Program-made: the position numbers and the translations under genes
Notes under the pieces: generated by a model
The model's input: the letters and a program-made list of their open reading frames with translations, nothing else
Told to the model about the DNA's origin: nothing
Database searches by the model: none
Assembly (NCBI RefSeq): GCF_000720135.1
Contig: NZ_JOIU01000006.1
Location: forward strand, 124,001-188,000
Direction: 5' to 3'
Origin: Streptomyces sp. NRRL S-1022
GTDB lineage: Bacteria > Actinomycetota > Actinomycetes > Streptomycetales > Streptomycetaceae
Length of the DNA: 64,000 bases
Shown: positions 54,865 to 63,528 of the stretch, one piece after another
How the letters are laid out: each line of letters begins with the position of its first letter
Position numbering within the stretch: the stretch's first letter is position 1

Positions 54865-56320
54865 GGCGGCCGTCCGGGTCGCGGACCAGGGACGACAGCA
54901 GGGCCGTGTAGCGGTCGAGGATGCCCTCGGCGGTCGCGGGGTCGAACAGGTCCGCGTCGTAGACGAGGGTGAGGCGTGCCGTGTCCCCCTGGTCGACGGC
55001 CTGCACCGTGAGGTCCCGCTTGGCCCGTGCGGCGCGGTGGGCCGTCGGCGCCGGCAGGGGCGTCAGGCGCAGTCCGGCGAACTCCACGGGGCGTCCCGCG
55101 CCCTCCCGTTCGAAGACCACCATCGTCTGCAGGAGCGGATGCCCATTCTCCGCCCGCCCCTTCGTGACCGCCTCCACCACCTCGGTGAACGGCACCTCCC
55201 GGTCGTCGTACGCCTCCAGGCACCGGGTGCGGACGTGGCGGAGCAGGCTGCGGAACGCGGGCGTGCCGGACAGGTCGCAGCGTACGGCGACCGTGTTGAA
55301 GAAGCAGCCGAGCACGCCCTCCAGGTCGGGGTGGCCGCGGCCGGCCGTCGGCATCGAGACGGTGATGTCGTCCTGCCCGGACACGTCACGCAGGAGGACC
55401 TGGAAGACGGCCAGCAGGACCATCACCTCCGTGGCCTGCTCCCCGCGGGCGAGTTCGCGCAGCAGCCGCCACAGCTGCGGGCCGACGGTCGCCCCCACGG
55501 CACCGCCCCGGCCGGTCGGCCGCGGCGGCCTGGGCCGGTCGGCCGGCAGCCGGATCCCGTCGGGCATGCCGGCCAGCCGGCGTACGGAGCGCCGCAGGTC
55601 CGCCGCGACCGTGCCGGCACCCTGCCCGGACCGCTGCCACACCGCGAAGTCCGCGTACTGCAACCGGGGCGGGGCGGCGGCGGGCAGGCCGCGCAGGCGC
55701 CGCTCGTAGGCCTCGACGAACTCGGCGAGGAGCAGCCCGGTGGACTGCTCGTCGGTCAGGATGTGGTGCAGGACGAGGCTCAGCACGTGCACGTCGTCCG
55801 CCGTCCGCAGCAGTACGGCCCGTAGCAGCGGCCCCTCCGCCAGGTCGTACGGCCGTGCCGCCTCCTCGGCGAGCCGGGCGGCGACCGCCGCCTCGGTGTC
55901 CCCGGCGCCCCTGAGGTCGCCGAACTCCACGTCCGCACCGAGGTCGTCGTGGACGAGCTGGTACGGGACCCCGTCCGTCTCGCCGAACGTGGTCCGCAGG
56001 ATCTCGTGCCGCGACACGACGTCACGGAACGCGGCCCGCAGCACCTCGATGCGCAGGTCGCCGTCGAGCCGTACCCTCAGCGGGACCAGGTAGGCGGCAC
56101 CGCTGGGATCGGCCCGGTGCCGGTGCCACATGTGCTCCTGCGACCAGGACAGCGGCAGGGGTCCGGCGCCCGGGGCACGCGGCGGGATGCGGGTGGCGGG
56201 CCGCCGGGCACCCGTACGCTCCCGCTCGGCGAGCCGGCGCTCCAACTGGGCCCGCTGAGCGGGTGAGAGGTCCGCCAGCCGCCGAGCCAGCGCCGTCCGC
56301 CGGGGCGTGTCCGCTGTCAT
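54842..56320 (-). CDS. Second freestanding condensation protein with HHxxxDE
   Basis: The 492-residue protein has a ~45-residue helical N-terminal extension (LADLSPAQRAQLERRLAERE), a docking-like region also seen at NRPS termini. A full condensation domain follows: LSWSQEHMWHRH, HEILRTTF, LHHILTDEQST, YADFAVWQRSG and LGCFFNTVAVRCD. The active-site motif is HHILTDE, so the catalytic His and Asp are kept but the final Gly is Glu. The last 23 bp overlap the convergent adenylation gene. It ends a four-gene leftward operon. Confidence 0.92.
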   Translation of the reverse strand: MTADTPRRTALARRLADLSPAQRAQLERRLAERERTGARRPATRIPPRAPGAGPLPLSWSQEHMWHRHRADPSGAAYLVPLRVRLDGDLRIEVLRAAFRDVVSRHEILRTTFGETDGVPYQLVHDDLGADVEFGDLRGAGDTEAAVAARLAEEAARPYDLAEGPLLRAVLLRTADDVHVLSLVLHHILTDEQSTGLLLAEFVEAYERRLRGLPAAAPPRLQYADFAVWQRSGQGAGTVAADLRRSVRRLAGMPDGIRLPADRPRPPRPTGRGGAVGATVGPQLWRLLRELARGEQATEVMVLLAVFQVLLRDVSGQDDITVSMPTAGRGHPDLEGVLGCFFNTVAVRCDLSGTPAFRSLLRHVRTRCLEAYDDREVPFTEVVEAVTKGRAENGHPLLQTMVVFEREGAGRPVEFAGLRLTPLPAPTAHRAARAKRDLTVQAVDQGDTARLTLVYDADLFDPATAEGILDRYTALLSSLVRDPDGRLTPPDGR

Positions 56321-56386
56321 CGCGACCTCCGAAGTCCGCTCACAGGCTGCTCTGCCGAGGGATGCGCGGCCGGGTGGCCGTGCGGG

Positions 56387-57472
56387 TCAGCCGATCGTCC
56401 GGGACGTGGCCGAGGCCCGCCCCGGACGGGTCCTGCGCAGGTCCCGCACGATGTTGACGCGCTTGAGCCAGCGGTCCGTACCGTTGTAGCGCGGGTGGAA
56501 CGACCGCCGCCCGTGGACGGCGTTGCGGTTGTCCACGAACGCGATGTCCCCGGGCGCGAGCGGGAGGTCGCGCAGGTTCGCGTCCAGGTTCGCGATCAGC
56601 CAGGCGAGGGCGCGGGCCGCCTCCTCGTCACCGGGCGCCACGGAGGTGAAGTCCCGGTCGACACGCACCACGAACGCCTCCGGGGGGCCGCTGACCAGGG
56701 CGACCGGCGGCGGAGTGCGCCGGGCCCGCGTCACATCGGCCAGCGCGTCGGACACCTCGGCGGGATCCGCGCCCTGCCCGGGAGGGTCGACGTGCGCGTT
56801 GTCCGGGACCACGTGGAACCGCCGCTGGCGCAGCACCTCCACGACCCCCTCGGGCGCCGCGCCCAGCTCGGGCACCGCCAGCGTCGTCGGGGTCAGTTCG
56901 GCGTTGCGCAGGCACATCAGCCCCACCCAGTCGGCCCGGTACGGGGAGAAGGCGTCCTCCGTGTGCCAGCTCAGCTCGCTGTGGCTGCTGGCACTGATCA
57001 GGCTGTGCTCCAACCCCTCGGTCGGCACGACATCGCCGACCATCCGCCCGTCCTGCTGGGTCCGCCACGCGATCGTCTCCCCCAGCAGGGCGCTGAAGAG
57101 CATGAGCAGGAACGCGTACGGCCGGCTGGCCGGGGTGTCCGCCGCCTGCCAGCCGGCCGGGGTCGGCCCCAGCGCCTCGGAGTCCACCTGGTTGCCGGCG
57201 ATCACCGTGGCCGCCCGGTCGCTGTCCCGGGCGGCGGCGTGCAGGGCGAACCGGGCCCGCTGGGGCAGGGCGTGGGCCAGTACGCCCATCTCGGCGAGGA
57301 ACCGCGGATCGTCGACCCGGCCGTACTCCTGTGCGCACTGGTGCGCCAGGTCGAGGGCCTGTTTGGCCTCGGTGTCGGTCAGGGTGCACCGGTGGACGAA
57401 CCCGTCGTCAGCCGGGTCGGCCGCGTCGGCCACCGTGGGCCCGGGGGGAGGACTGGCATGGGGGATCGGCAT
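56387..57472 (-). CDS. VioC/OrfP-like arginine beta-hydroxylase
   Basis: The 361-residue Fe(II)/2-oxoglutarate enzyme belongs to the clavaminate synthase-like family. The Fe ligands are His170, Glu172 (SWHTEDAFSPYRAD) and His320 (NAVHGRRSFHPRY), and Arg334 binds 2-oxoglutarate. The HxE variant and the surrounding sequence closely follow viomycin VioC. The acidic pair VDRDF (272 and 274) matches the VioC aspartates that hold the guanidino group. L-arginine or a close analogue such as citrulline is therefore the likely substrate, giving a 3-hydroxy amino acid. Confidence 0.9.
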   Translation of the reverse strand: MPIPHASPPPGPTVADAADPADDGFVHRCTLTDTEAKQALDLAHQCAQEYGRVDDPRFLAEMGVLAHALPQRARFALHAAARDSDRAATVIAGNQVDSEALGPTPAGWQAADTPASRPYAFLLMLFSALLGETIAWRTQQDGRMVGDVVPTEGLEHSLISASSHSELSWHTEDAFSPYRADWVGLMCLRNAELTPTTLAVPELGAAPEGVVEVLRQRRFHVVPDNAHVDPPGQGADPAEVSDALADVTRARRTPPPVALVSGPPEAFVVRVDRDFTSVAPGDEEAARALAWLIANLDANLRDLPLAPGDIAFVDNRNAVHGRRSFHPRYNGTDRWLKRVNIVRDLRRTRPGRASATSRTIG

Positions 57473-57524
57473 CTGAGGTCTCCACAGGAGGGTGGGGCCG
57501 GCCGGGTGCGGGTGCGGCGGCCGT

Positions 57525-58469
57525 TCAGCTGTCGGCGGGAGCGGCGAGCACGGTCCGGGAGGCGAAGTTGCGGTAGCCGGCGCGGTCGAACGCGGCCGCC
57601 ATGGGACGGTTCACCAGATCGGTGTCCGCCGTGATCCGGCGGGCTCCCGCGTCCAGCAGGATGCGGGTGGTCTGCGCCAGCAGTTCGTCCACGTACCCCC
57701 GGCCGCGCAGGGCGGGGACCACCCCGAGGTAACCGACCACGAAACTCTGGTCGTTGCGGGACGGGACGAGCAGGCCGGCGAGTGTTCCGTCGGGGGTGTG
57801 GGCCAGCCGCCACCAGGCGCGGTCGCCGGGCATGTCCCGGTAGCCCGCCAGGTCGTCCCGGGCCGCCTTGGCCACGCCGTGCCGGGCGACCGCGCGCCGG
57901 GTCGTGGTGTCGAGGGTCTGGGCGGCCACCTCCCGGAAGGCGGCGAGGAACACCTCGTCGTCCGGTTCCGGGCGGAACACCAGCCGCTCGGGGGCCGCGG
58001 GCGGCCGGTCGCCGGCCGTCCACTCGTAGCGCAGCCTGCGCAGGACGTCCGTCAGGCCGGCCGCGGCGGCGGCCCCGATCCGCCAGTCGAGCGCGGCCGC
58101 CGTCTGCGCCGGGTTCCCGTCGGTGCGGGAGAAGAGGTGGAACTCGGGCAGCCGGGTCATGCCCCGGGCGCGGAACCGCTCGTGCGCCGAGACGATCAGC
58201 CGGGTGGCGAGCGCCTGCCGGTCCCCGACCGACTCGTGCACGTACAGGCAGTCCAGCGCCAAGGGGTGTGCGCCGTCCGGCAGGCCCCACCACACGGCGC
58301 GGGCGAGGAGCTTGCCGTCGTCCTCCGCGATCCAGGTCCACTCCGGCCGGTAGTGGCCGCTCTCCAGTCCGTCCTTGAGCCGGTCGGGGCCGACCCAGTC
58401 GATCGGCTCGCTCACGGTGCAGTCGAGAGCACGTGCCGCTTCGCTCACGGAAAGGGCGCGTACCAGCAT
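57525..58469 (-). CDS. Two-part GNAT-family acyltransferase
   Basis: From ATG 58469 (CTGGAGAAAAG upstream) the 314-residue protein has two GNAT-like halves. The N-terminal half is degenerate. The C-terminal half has the acetyl-CoA strand and loop VVGYLGVVPALRGRGYVDELL, with the GRGY pyrophosphate-binding turn, and a final NRPMAAAFDRAGYRNF helix-strand. This arrangement resembles mycothiol synthase-type proteins. It is placed between the C-A-PCP gene and the hydroxylase in one operon, so N- or O-acylation of an intermediate or self-protection by acetylation are the likely roles. Confidence 0.85.
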   Translation of the reverse strand: MLVRALSVSEAARALDCTVSEPIDWVGPDRLKDGLESGHYRPEWTWIAEDDGKLLARAVWWGLPDGAHPLALDCLYVHESVGDRQALATRLIVSAHERFRARGMTRLPEFHLFSRTDGNPAQTAAALDWRIGAAAAAGLTDVLRRLRYEWTAGDRPPAAPERLVFRPEPDDEVFLAAFREVAAQTLDTTTRRAVARHGVAKAARDDLAGYRDMPGDRAWWRLAHTPDGTLAGLLVPSRNDQSFVVGYLGVVPALRGRGYVDELLAQTTRILLDAGARRITADTDLVNRPMAAAFDRAGYRNFASRTVLAAPADS

Positions 58470-58507
58470 GCTTTTCTCCAGGGTGGTGCTAGTCGGGGCA
58501 AGACGGT

Positions 58508-61500
58508 TCACTCGTCGGTCAGTTCGGCCAGCAGGGAGTCGAGTTCCGACTCCTCCAGGGCGGCGGCCTGCAAGGTGAGGATCTGCTCCGCCAGCCCGGC
58601 GACGGTCGGCGCCTCGAAGAACCCGCGCAGCGAGACGTCCACCGCGAACTCCGTGCGCAGCCGCGTCACGAGCTGTGTGGCCAGCAGGGAGTGGCCCCCG
58701 AGGGCGAAGAAGTCGTCGTGCACGCCGATGCCGTCCCGGTGGAGCAACTCGGCGCAGACGGCGGCGATCCGCGCCTCCATCGGGGTGCGCGGGGGCTCGG
58801 CCGGAGCGGCCGGGACATCGTGGCGCGGCGCGGGCAGCGCGGCCCGGTCCACCTTGCCGTTGGCGGTCAGGGGCAGCTCGTCGAGGACGACGACGGCGGA
58901 GGGCACCATGTAGGCGGGCAGCCGGTCCCGGACGAAGGAGCGCAGCTCCGCCGGGTCGGCCGGGGCACCGCCGGCGTGCGCGGCCCGCGCGGCGTAGCCC
59001 ACGAGCCGCTTGTCGCCCGGCCTGTCCTCGCGGACCACGGCCACGGCGGCGGACACCGCCGGATGGTCGGCCAACGCGGCCTCCACCTCGCCCGGTTCGA
59101 TCCGGAAGCCGCGCAGTTTCACCTGGTTGTCGACGCGGCCGATGAAGTCGAGGCTGCCGTCGGGCCGGTGGCGGGCGAGATCGCCGGTGCGGTACATGCG
59201 CGCCCCCGGCACCGCGCTGAACGGGTCGGGGACGAAGCGGGCGGCGGTGCGCGCCGGCTCGTGCAGATAGCCGCGGGCGAGCCCCGCCCCGCCGAGGTAC
59301 AGCTCGCCGGGCACTCCCGCCGGCACGGGACGCAGATGGCGGTCGAGGAGGTAGACGCGGGTGTTGTCCAGGGGTCTGCCGATCGGCAGACCGGAGCCGC
59401 CTCCGGTGGCCCCCCTGGTGTCCCCGGGGTCCCGGCCCGCCACGAGGTGCACGGTGGACGTGCAGGTCACCTCGGTCAGGCCGTAGACGTGCAGCAGCGG
59501 GACCCCGAGTTCGCGCCAGGCCGCCAGCCGGTCCGCGAGCACCCGCTCCCCGCCCATCGCGACCAGCCGCAGCGACGGCGGCAGGCTCCGGCGGGTCGCG
59601 GTGAGGTCGTCCACCCACGTGTGCCAGTACGCCGTGGTGAGTTCCAGGCAGGTGATGCGGTGGGACTCCACGAACCGGGTGAGGTCCGTCCCCGTGGCGA
59701 GGAGTGGCCGGCCGGGCATCACCACGGTCGCTCCCGCGGCCAGCGCCGGGAACACCTCTTCCAGCAGGACGTCGAAGCCGATCGAGGCCAGTTGCAGGAA
59801 GCGGTCGCCGCCGGTCAGCCGTAAACCTTCGACCATGGCGCGAGTGTAGTTGGCCAGTGCGCCGTGCGTGACGGCGACTCCCTTGGGGGTCCCCGTGCTG
59901 CCGGACGTGTAGAACACACAGGCCAGGCCCTGCGGGTCGGCTGCGGGCAGGTCCCGGGGCGCGGCGGGCCGGTCGTCCGGCCACGCGCCCAGGATCCGCA
60001 GGGACGGTCCGGCCACCACGCCGTCGAGCGCCCGGGCCGAGGGGGCGTCGGCGAGGACCAAGCGGATCCGTGCGTGGTCCAGCACGCCGCGCAGCCGGGC
60101 CGGCGGGTATCCCGGGTCCAGGGGCAGGAAGGCACCGCCCGCCTTGAGCACGGCCAGCATGGCCACCACCAGCTCCGCGGTGGGCTCGGTGACCAGGGCC
60201 ACGACGGACTCCGGACCGACTCCCTCCGCGGCCAGCCGCAGGGCGAGTTCCCCGGCCTGCGCGTCGAGTGCGGCGTAGTCGAGCCGGCGGGTGCCGTCCT
60301 CGACGGCGACGAGCGCGGGGGTGCGCCGGGCCCGTTCGGCGATCTGCTCGTGCACGGTGGTGGCGGGCAGCGGACGGCCGGTGTCGTTCCAGTCCGTCAG
60401 CACCCGCCGGCGCTCGGCGGCGTCCAGCAGGTCCACGCCGGACAGCGGCCGCAGCGGATCCGCGCTCACCTGCTCCAGCACCCGGAGGTAGCACCGGGCG
60501 AAGCCGGCCACGGTCGACTCGTCGAACAGGTCAGCGTCGTACTCGAAGCGCGCCGACAGCCGGTCGCCGTCCTGGGCCAGGGTGCACACGAGGTCGGTGA
60601 GCGGGGCGACACCGCGGTCGGTGACCAGCGGCGTGATCCGCAGGCCGCCCAGGTCGAGCGTCGCCACGGGCGCGTCCTGGAAGGTGAACATGGCCTGGAA
60701 GACCGGGGTGCGGGTCAGGTCCCGCTCGCCCGACACCGCCTCCACCACGCGTTCGAACGGCACGTCCTGGTGGCCGAGCGCGCCCAGCAGCCCGGTTCGC
60801 ACGGCACCGAGCACCTCGGCGAAGGAGGGGTCCCCCGACAGGTCGGCGCGGATGGCGAGGGTGTTGACGAAGCAGCCCACCATCTCTTCCAGCTCGATCC
60901 GCGAGCGGCCGGCGACGGGCGTGCCGACGACCACGTCGTCCTGGCCCGCCAGCTTGCCCAGCGTGAGGTGGAAGGCGGCGAGGGCGACGGTGAACAGCGT
61001 GACGTCGCGCTCCGCCGCCAGCCTGCGCAGGGCGGTGGTGAGCGGGGCGTCCAGACCGGTGGTGAACCGCCCGTACCGCGGCGGCCCGCCGGCGCCGCGC
61101 GGACGGTCGGTCGGCAGGTCGAGCGTCGTCAGGTCCGCCAGGCGTGCCCGCCAGAAGGCCAGTTGCCCGTCGAACGCCCCCGCCTCCCACTGGGCCTGCT
61201 GCCAGGCCGCGTAGTCGGCGTACCGCAGCGGCAGGGCGGGCGGTCGCGCCGGGTCCGGGGCGGGACCGGCGTAGTGCAGGGCCAGTTCGCCCAGCAGCAG
61301 GTCGACGGACCAGCCGTCGACGGCGATGTGGTGCATCGTCGCCACCAGGGCGTGGTCCTCGTCGCCGAGCCGGACCAGCAGCCAGCGCACCGGTACGTCC
61401 CGCGCCAGGTCGAAGACCCGCTCCGACTCGGTGTCCACGAGGTCGCGCAGCGCCTGTTCCCGTGCCCCGCCGGCGGGCAGCCCCGACAGGTCCACCACGG

Positions 61501-61831
61501 GCAGGTCCGCCCGCGCCGGCTCGCGCACCCGGGGGACCGGCCGGTCCCCGGCCAGGGGGTACACGGTGCGCAGCACGTCATGGCGGGCCATCACCCGGTT
61601 GACGGCCCGCCGCAGCGCCTCGTGGTCGAGGGGACCGGACAGCCGGACGGACACGGGGACGTTGTAGACGGGCCGGTCCGGCGCCAGGTGCTCGGCGAAC
61701 CACATGCGCTGCTGGGCGAAGGACAGCACCGGCGCCGTCCCGTCGCCCGCGGGCAGGACCGGCGGCAGCGGGCGGGGCGGAAAGGCGCCGTCCCCCGTGC
61801 CGGGGACGCGGGGCTCCGGCCGGTACGTCAT
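58508..61831 (-). CDS. NRPS module, condensation-adenylation-carrier
   Basis: The 1107-residue protein holds a condensation domain (~45-480, MHHIAVDGWSVDLL with intact HHxxxDG, GCFVNTLAIRADLSG). The adenylation domain spans ~495-1000 ([59 protein letters not shown]). The carrier domain is FFALGGHSLLATQLV (~1040-1095). There is no epimerase or thioesterase. The pocket residues by eye are D-V-E-E-V-M-V-C-T-K, not assignable. ATG 61831 has only a weak ribosome site. It heads the operon with GNAT, hydroxylase and condensation genes. Confidence 0.92.
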   Translation of the reverse strand: MTYRPEPRVPGTGDGAFPPRPLPPVLPAGDGTAPVLSFAQQRMWFAEHLAPDRPVYNVPVSVRLSGPLDHEALRRAVNRVMARHDVLRTVYPLAGDRPVPRVREPARADLPVVDLSGLPAGGAREQALRDLVDTESERVFDLARDVPVRWLLVRLGDEDHALVATMHHIAVDGWSVDLLLGELALHYAGPAPDPARPPALPLRYADYAAWQQAQWEAGAFDGQLAFWRARLADLTTLDLPTDRPRGAGGPPRYGRFTTGLDAPLTTALRRLAAERDVTLFTVALAAFHLTLGKLAGQDDVVVGTPVAGRSRIELEEMVGCFVNTLAIRADLSGDPSFAEVLGAVRTGLLGALGHQDVPFERVVEAVSGERDLTRTPVFQAMFTFQDAPVATLDLGGLRITPLVTDRGVAPLTDLVCTLAQDGDRLSARFEYDADLFDESTVAGFARCYLRVLEQVSADPLRPLSGVDLLDAAERRRVLTDWNDTGRPLPATTVHEQIAERARRTPALVAVEDGTRRLDYAALDAQAGELALRLAAEGVGPESVVALVTEPTAELVVAMLAVLKAGGAFLPLDPGYPPARLRGVLDHARIRLVLADAPSARALDGVVAGPSLRILGAWPDDRPAAPRDLPAADPQGLACVFYTSGSTGTPKGVAVTHGALANYTRAMVEGLRLTGGDRFLQLASIGFDVLLEEVFPALAAGATVVMPGRPLLATGTDLTRFVESHRITCLELTTAYWHTWVDDLTATRRSLPPSLRLVAMGGERVLADRLAAWRELGVPLLHVYGLTEVTCTSTVHLVAGRDPGDTRGATGGGSGLPIGRPLDNTRVYLLDRHLRPVPAGVPGELYLGGAGLARGYLHEPARTAARFVPDPFSAVPGARMYRTGDLARHRPDGSLDFIGRVDNQVKLRGFRIEPGEVEAALADHPAVSAAVAVVREDRPGDKRLVGYAARAAHAGGAPADPAELRSFVRDRLPAYMVPSAVVVLDELPLTANGKVDRAALPAPRHDVPAAPAEPPRTPMEARIAAVCAELLHRDGIGVHDDFFALGGHSLLATQLVTRLRTEFAVDVSLRGFFEAPTVAGLAEQILTLQAAALEESELDSLLAELTDE

Positions 61832-62041
61832 GACGCGTGCCCGCCCGCGGCGGCGGCCGGCCGCCCCGCTCCCGCTCCACGCCTTCGCACCGGGGCCTCC
61901 GGATGCCCCGGCACCGGCCGCGGTGATCCCACGGGTCCCGAGAGTCCCGTGGATCCCGTCGGTGCCGGGGGGCCTCCGTGCACGCCACACGCCACAGTCC
62001 GCAAGGTCATGGACCGACTCTGGCAGGGCGACACCGGCCCG

Positions 62042-62065
62042 CCAATCGGGAGTTCTCCTGACTGG
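62042..62065. promoter_or_regulatory. Locus B motif, copy 2
   Basis: Left half CCAATCGGGAG and right half CTCCTGACTGG are inverted repeats matching at 9 of 11 positions around a TT centre. It lies in the divergent region between the C-A-PCP gene and the MFS gene. It is the most symmetrical of the three copies. Confidence 0.55.
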
Positions 62066-62106
62066 CCCGGCCCGCCCCCGGGCCGGAAGCTGCTCGGTGA
62101 CCGGTC

Positions 62107-62190
62107 GGACGAGGGAGGGCTGCGGCACGTGCGGCACACCCGGCCCCCGGACGAGGGAGGGCTGCGGCACGTGCGGCACACCCGGCCCCA
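62107..62190 (+). repeat. 42-bp tandem duplication carrying ribosome site and start codon
   Basis: A 42-bp unit occurs twice in tandem with only one or two changes at the ends. Each unit contains GAGGGAGGG, 9 nt and GTG (62129 and 62171), so the MFS gene has two identical in-frame translation starts 14 codons apart. Each unit also contains the palindrome GCACGTGC. Confidence 0.9.
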
Positions 62191-63478
62191 GGCGCGGCGA
62201 GCCCGGTTCCGCGGGCGCAGCCGCCCCGGCGAACGCGACTTCCGGCGGCTGTGGGCCGGCGACGCCGTCTCCCAGCTCGGCTCCCAGATCACCCTGTTCG
62301 CGCTGCCCTACACGGCCGTGTCCGTACTGCACGCCCCGGGGGACCAGCTCGGCCTGCTGCAGGCCCTGTACACGCTCCCGTTCCTGCTGGTGCCGCTGCC
62401 CGCCGGACTGTGGCTGGACCACCGGCCGCTGCGCGGCGTACTGATCACCGTCAACATCGTCTGCGCCCTGCTCGTGCTGTCCGTGCCGCTGGCCGCCGCG
62501 GCCGGAACCCTCCGTCTCGCCCAGCTCCACCTGGTCGCGGCCCTCGGCGGCGCGGCCACCGTGACCTCGGAGATCGCGATGTTCGCGCTGCTACCGAAGC
62601 TCGTCACCGCCGAACGGCTGGCCTCGGCCAACAGCAGGCTCAACGCGGGTCTCGCGGTCGCCGTCACCTCGGGGCCCGGCATCGCGGTCTGGCTCACCAC
62701 CCGGTTCGGCGCCCCTGACGCCCTGCTGGCCGACTGCCTGACCTACCTGTTCTGCGCCGCCGCGCTCGGCCGGATCACCCACCGCCAGCGGTCCCGCCCG
62801 ATGCCGCGGCCCGGAGGCCGGCTGCGCGGAGAACTCACCGCCGGGCTGCGCGTCGTCCTCGGCTATCCGCCGCTGCGCCGCATCGCCGTCCACGCCGCGC
62901 TGTTCAACGCCTGTGCCCAGGCGGTCAACGTCGCCCTCGTCGTCCACCTGGTCCGCGACCAGCACCTGGGCGGCCTCTACGGCCTGGTCCTCGTCGGGGG
63001 CGGACTCGGCGGCACGGCCGGCACGCTCCTCGCCCCGCCGCTGATCCGCCGGCTCGGCCACGGCCGGGCGGCGCTGACCGCGGCCGCGGTCGCGGCGCCC
63101 GCCTTCTGGCTCGTCCCCGCGGCGGCCGGCAGCCGCGCCACCGTGGTGGCGCTGTGCTCGGCGGGCCTGTTCGCCGGTTCGGCGGGCGCCGGCGCACTGA
63201 GCGTGGTGAGCACGACCGTCCGCCATCTGGCCAGCCCGCCCGCGCTGCACGCCCGGGTGAGCGCCGCTTTCCGGCTGGTCACGTTCGCCCTGGTCCCCGT
63301 CGGAGCACTGACGGGCGGCCTGCTGGTGGACGGCGTCGGCGCCCGCGCCACCCTGTGGGCCGCCCCCGCCGTGATGGTGGCCGCCCTGCTGCCCCTGCTG
63401 ACCCTCCCCGTGCGGACCCTGCACCACGTCGAGCGCCAGGACCACCGCGCCGAACCCGGCCTGGCGGCACCGGGGTAA
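62171..63478 (+). CDS. MFS exporter (EntS-like)
   Basis: The protein of 435 residues (449 if the first duplicated GTG at 62129 is used) has about twelve membrane helices. It opens with RDFRRLWAGDAVSQLGSQIT, the hallmark of the EntS/MFS_3 group that exports siderophores and macrolides. AGLWLDHRPLRGVL is the loop 2-3 motif. It is divergent from the NRPS operon and upstream of the thioesterase gene, so it most likely exports the locus B product. The two GTG starts have equal ribosome sites. Confidence 0.9.
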   Translation: MRHTRPQARRARFRGRSRPGERDFRRLWAGDAVSQLGSQITLFALPYTAVSVLHAPGDQLGLLQALYTLPFLLVPLPAGLWLDHRPLRGVLITVNIVCALLVLSVPLAAAAGTLRLAQLHLVAALGGAATVTSEIAMFALLPKLVTAERLASANSRLNAGLAVAVTSGPGIAVWLTTRFGAPDALLADCLTYLFCAAALGRITHRQRSRPMPRPGGRLRGELTAGLRVVLGYPPLRRIAVHAALFNACAQAVNVALVVHLVRDQHLGGLYGLVLVGGGLGGTAGTLLAPPLIRRLGHGRAALTAAAVAAPAFWLVPAAAGSRATVVALCSAGLFAGSAGAGALSVVSTTVRHLASPPALHARVSAAFRLVTFALVPVGALTGGLLVDGVGARATLWAAPAVMVAALLPLLTLPVRTLHHVERQDHRAEPGLAAPG

Positions 63479-63495
63479 GGGAATGTCCCGACTGT
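63472..63495. promoter_or_regulatory. Locus B motif, copy 3
   Basis: On the minus strand the sequence starts ACAGTCGGGA and continues to TCCCTTACCCC, matching copy 1 at about 18 of 24 positions. It overlaps the MFS stop codon and ends 33 bp before the thioesterase start. It is weaker in symmetry than copy 2. Confidence 0.4.
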
Positions 63496-63528
63496 TCCCG
63501 CGCCCGGGCGCGCCAACACCCTGGCCCC

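Noticed and set aside
59864..62128. Upstream extension of the MFS reading frame, antisense to the NRPS module
   Set aside because: No ribosome site, low-complexity translation, and it opposes a certain C-A-PCP gene; the real start is in the duplicated ribosome-site region.
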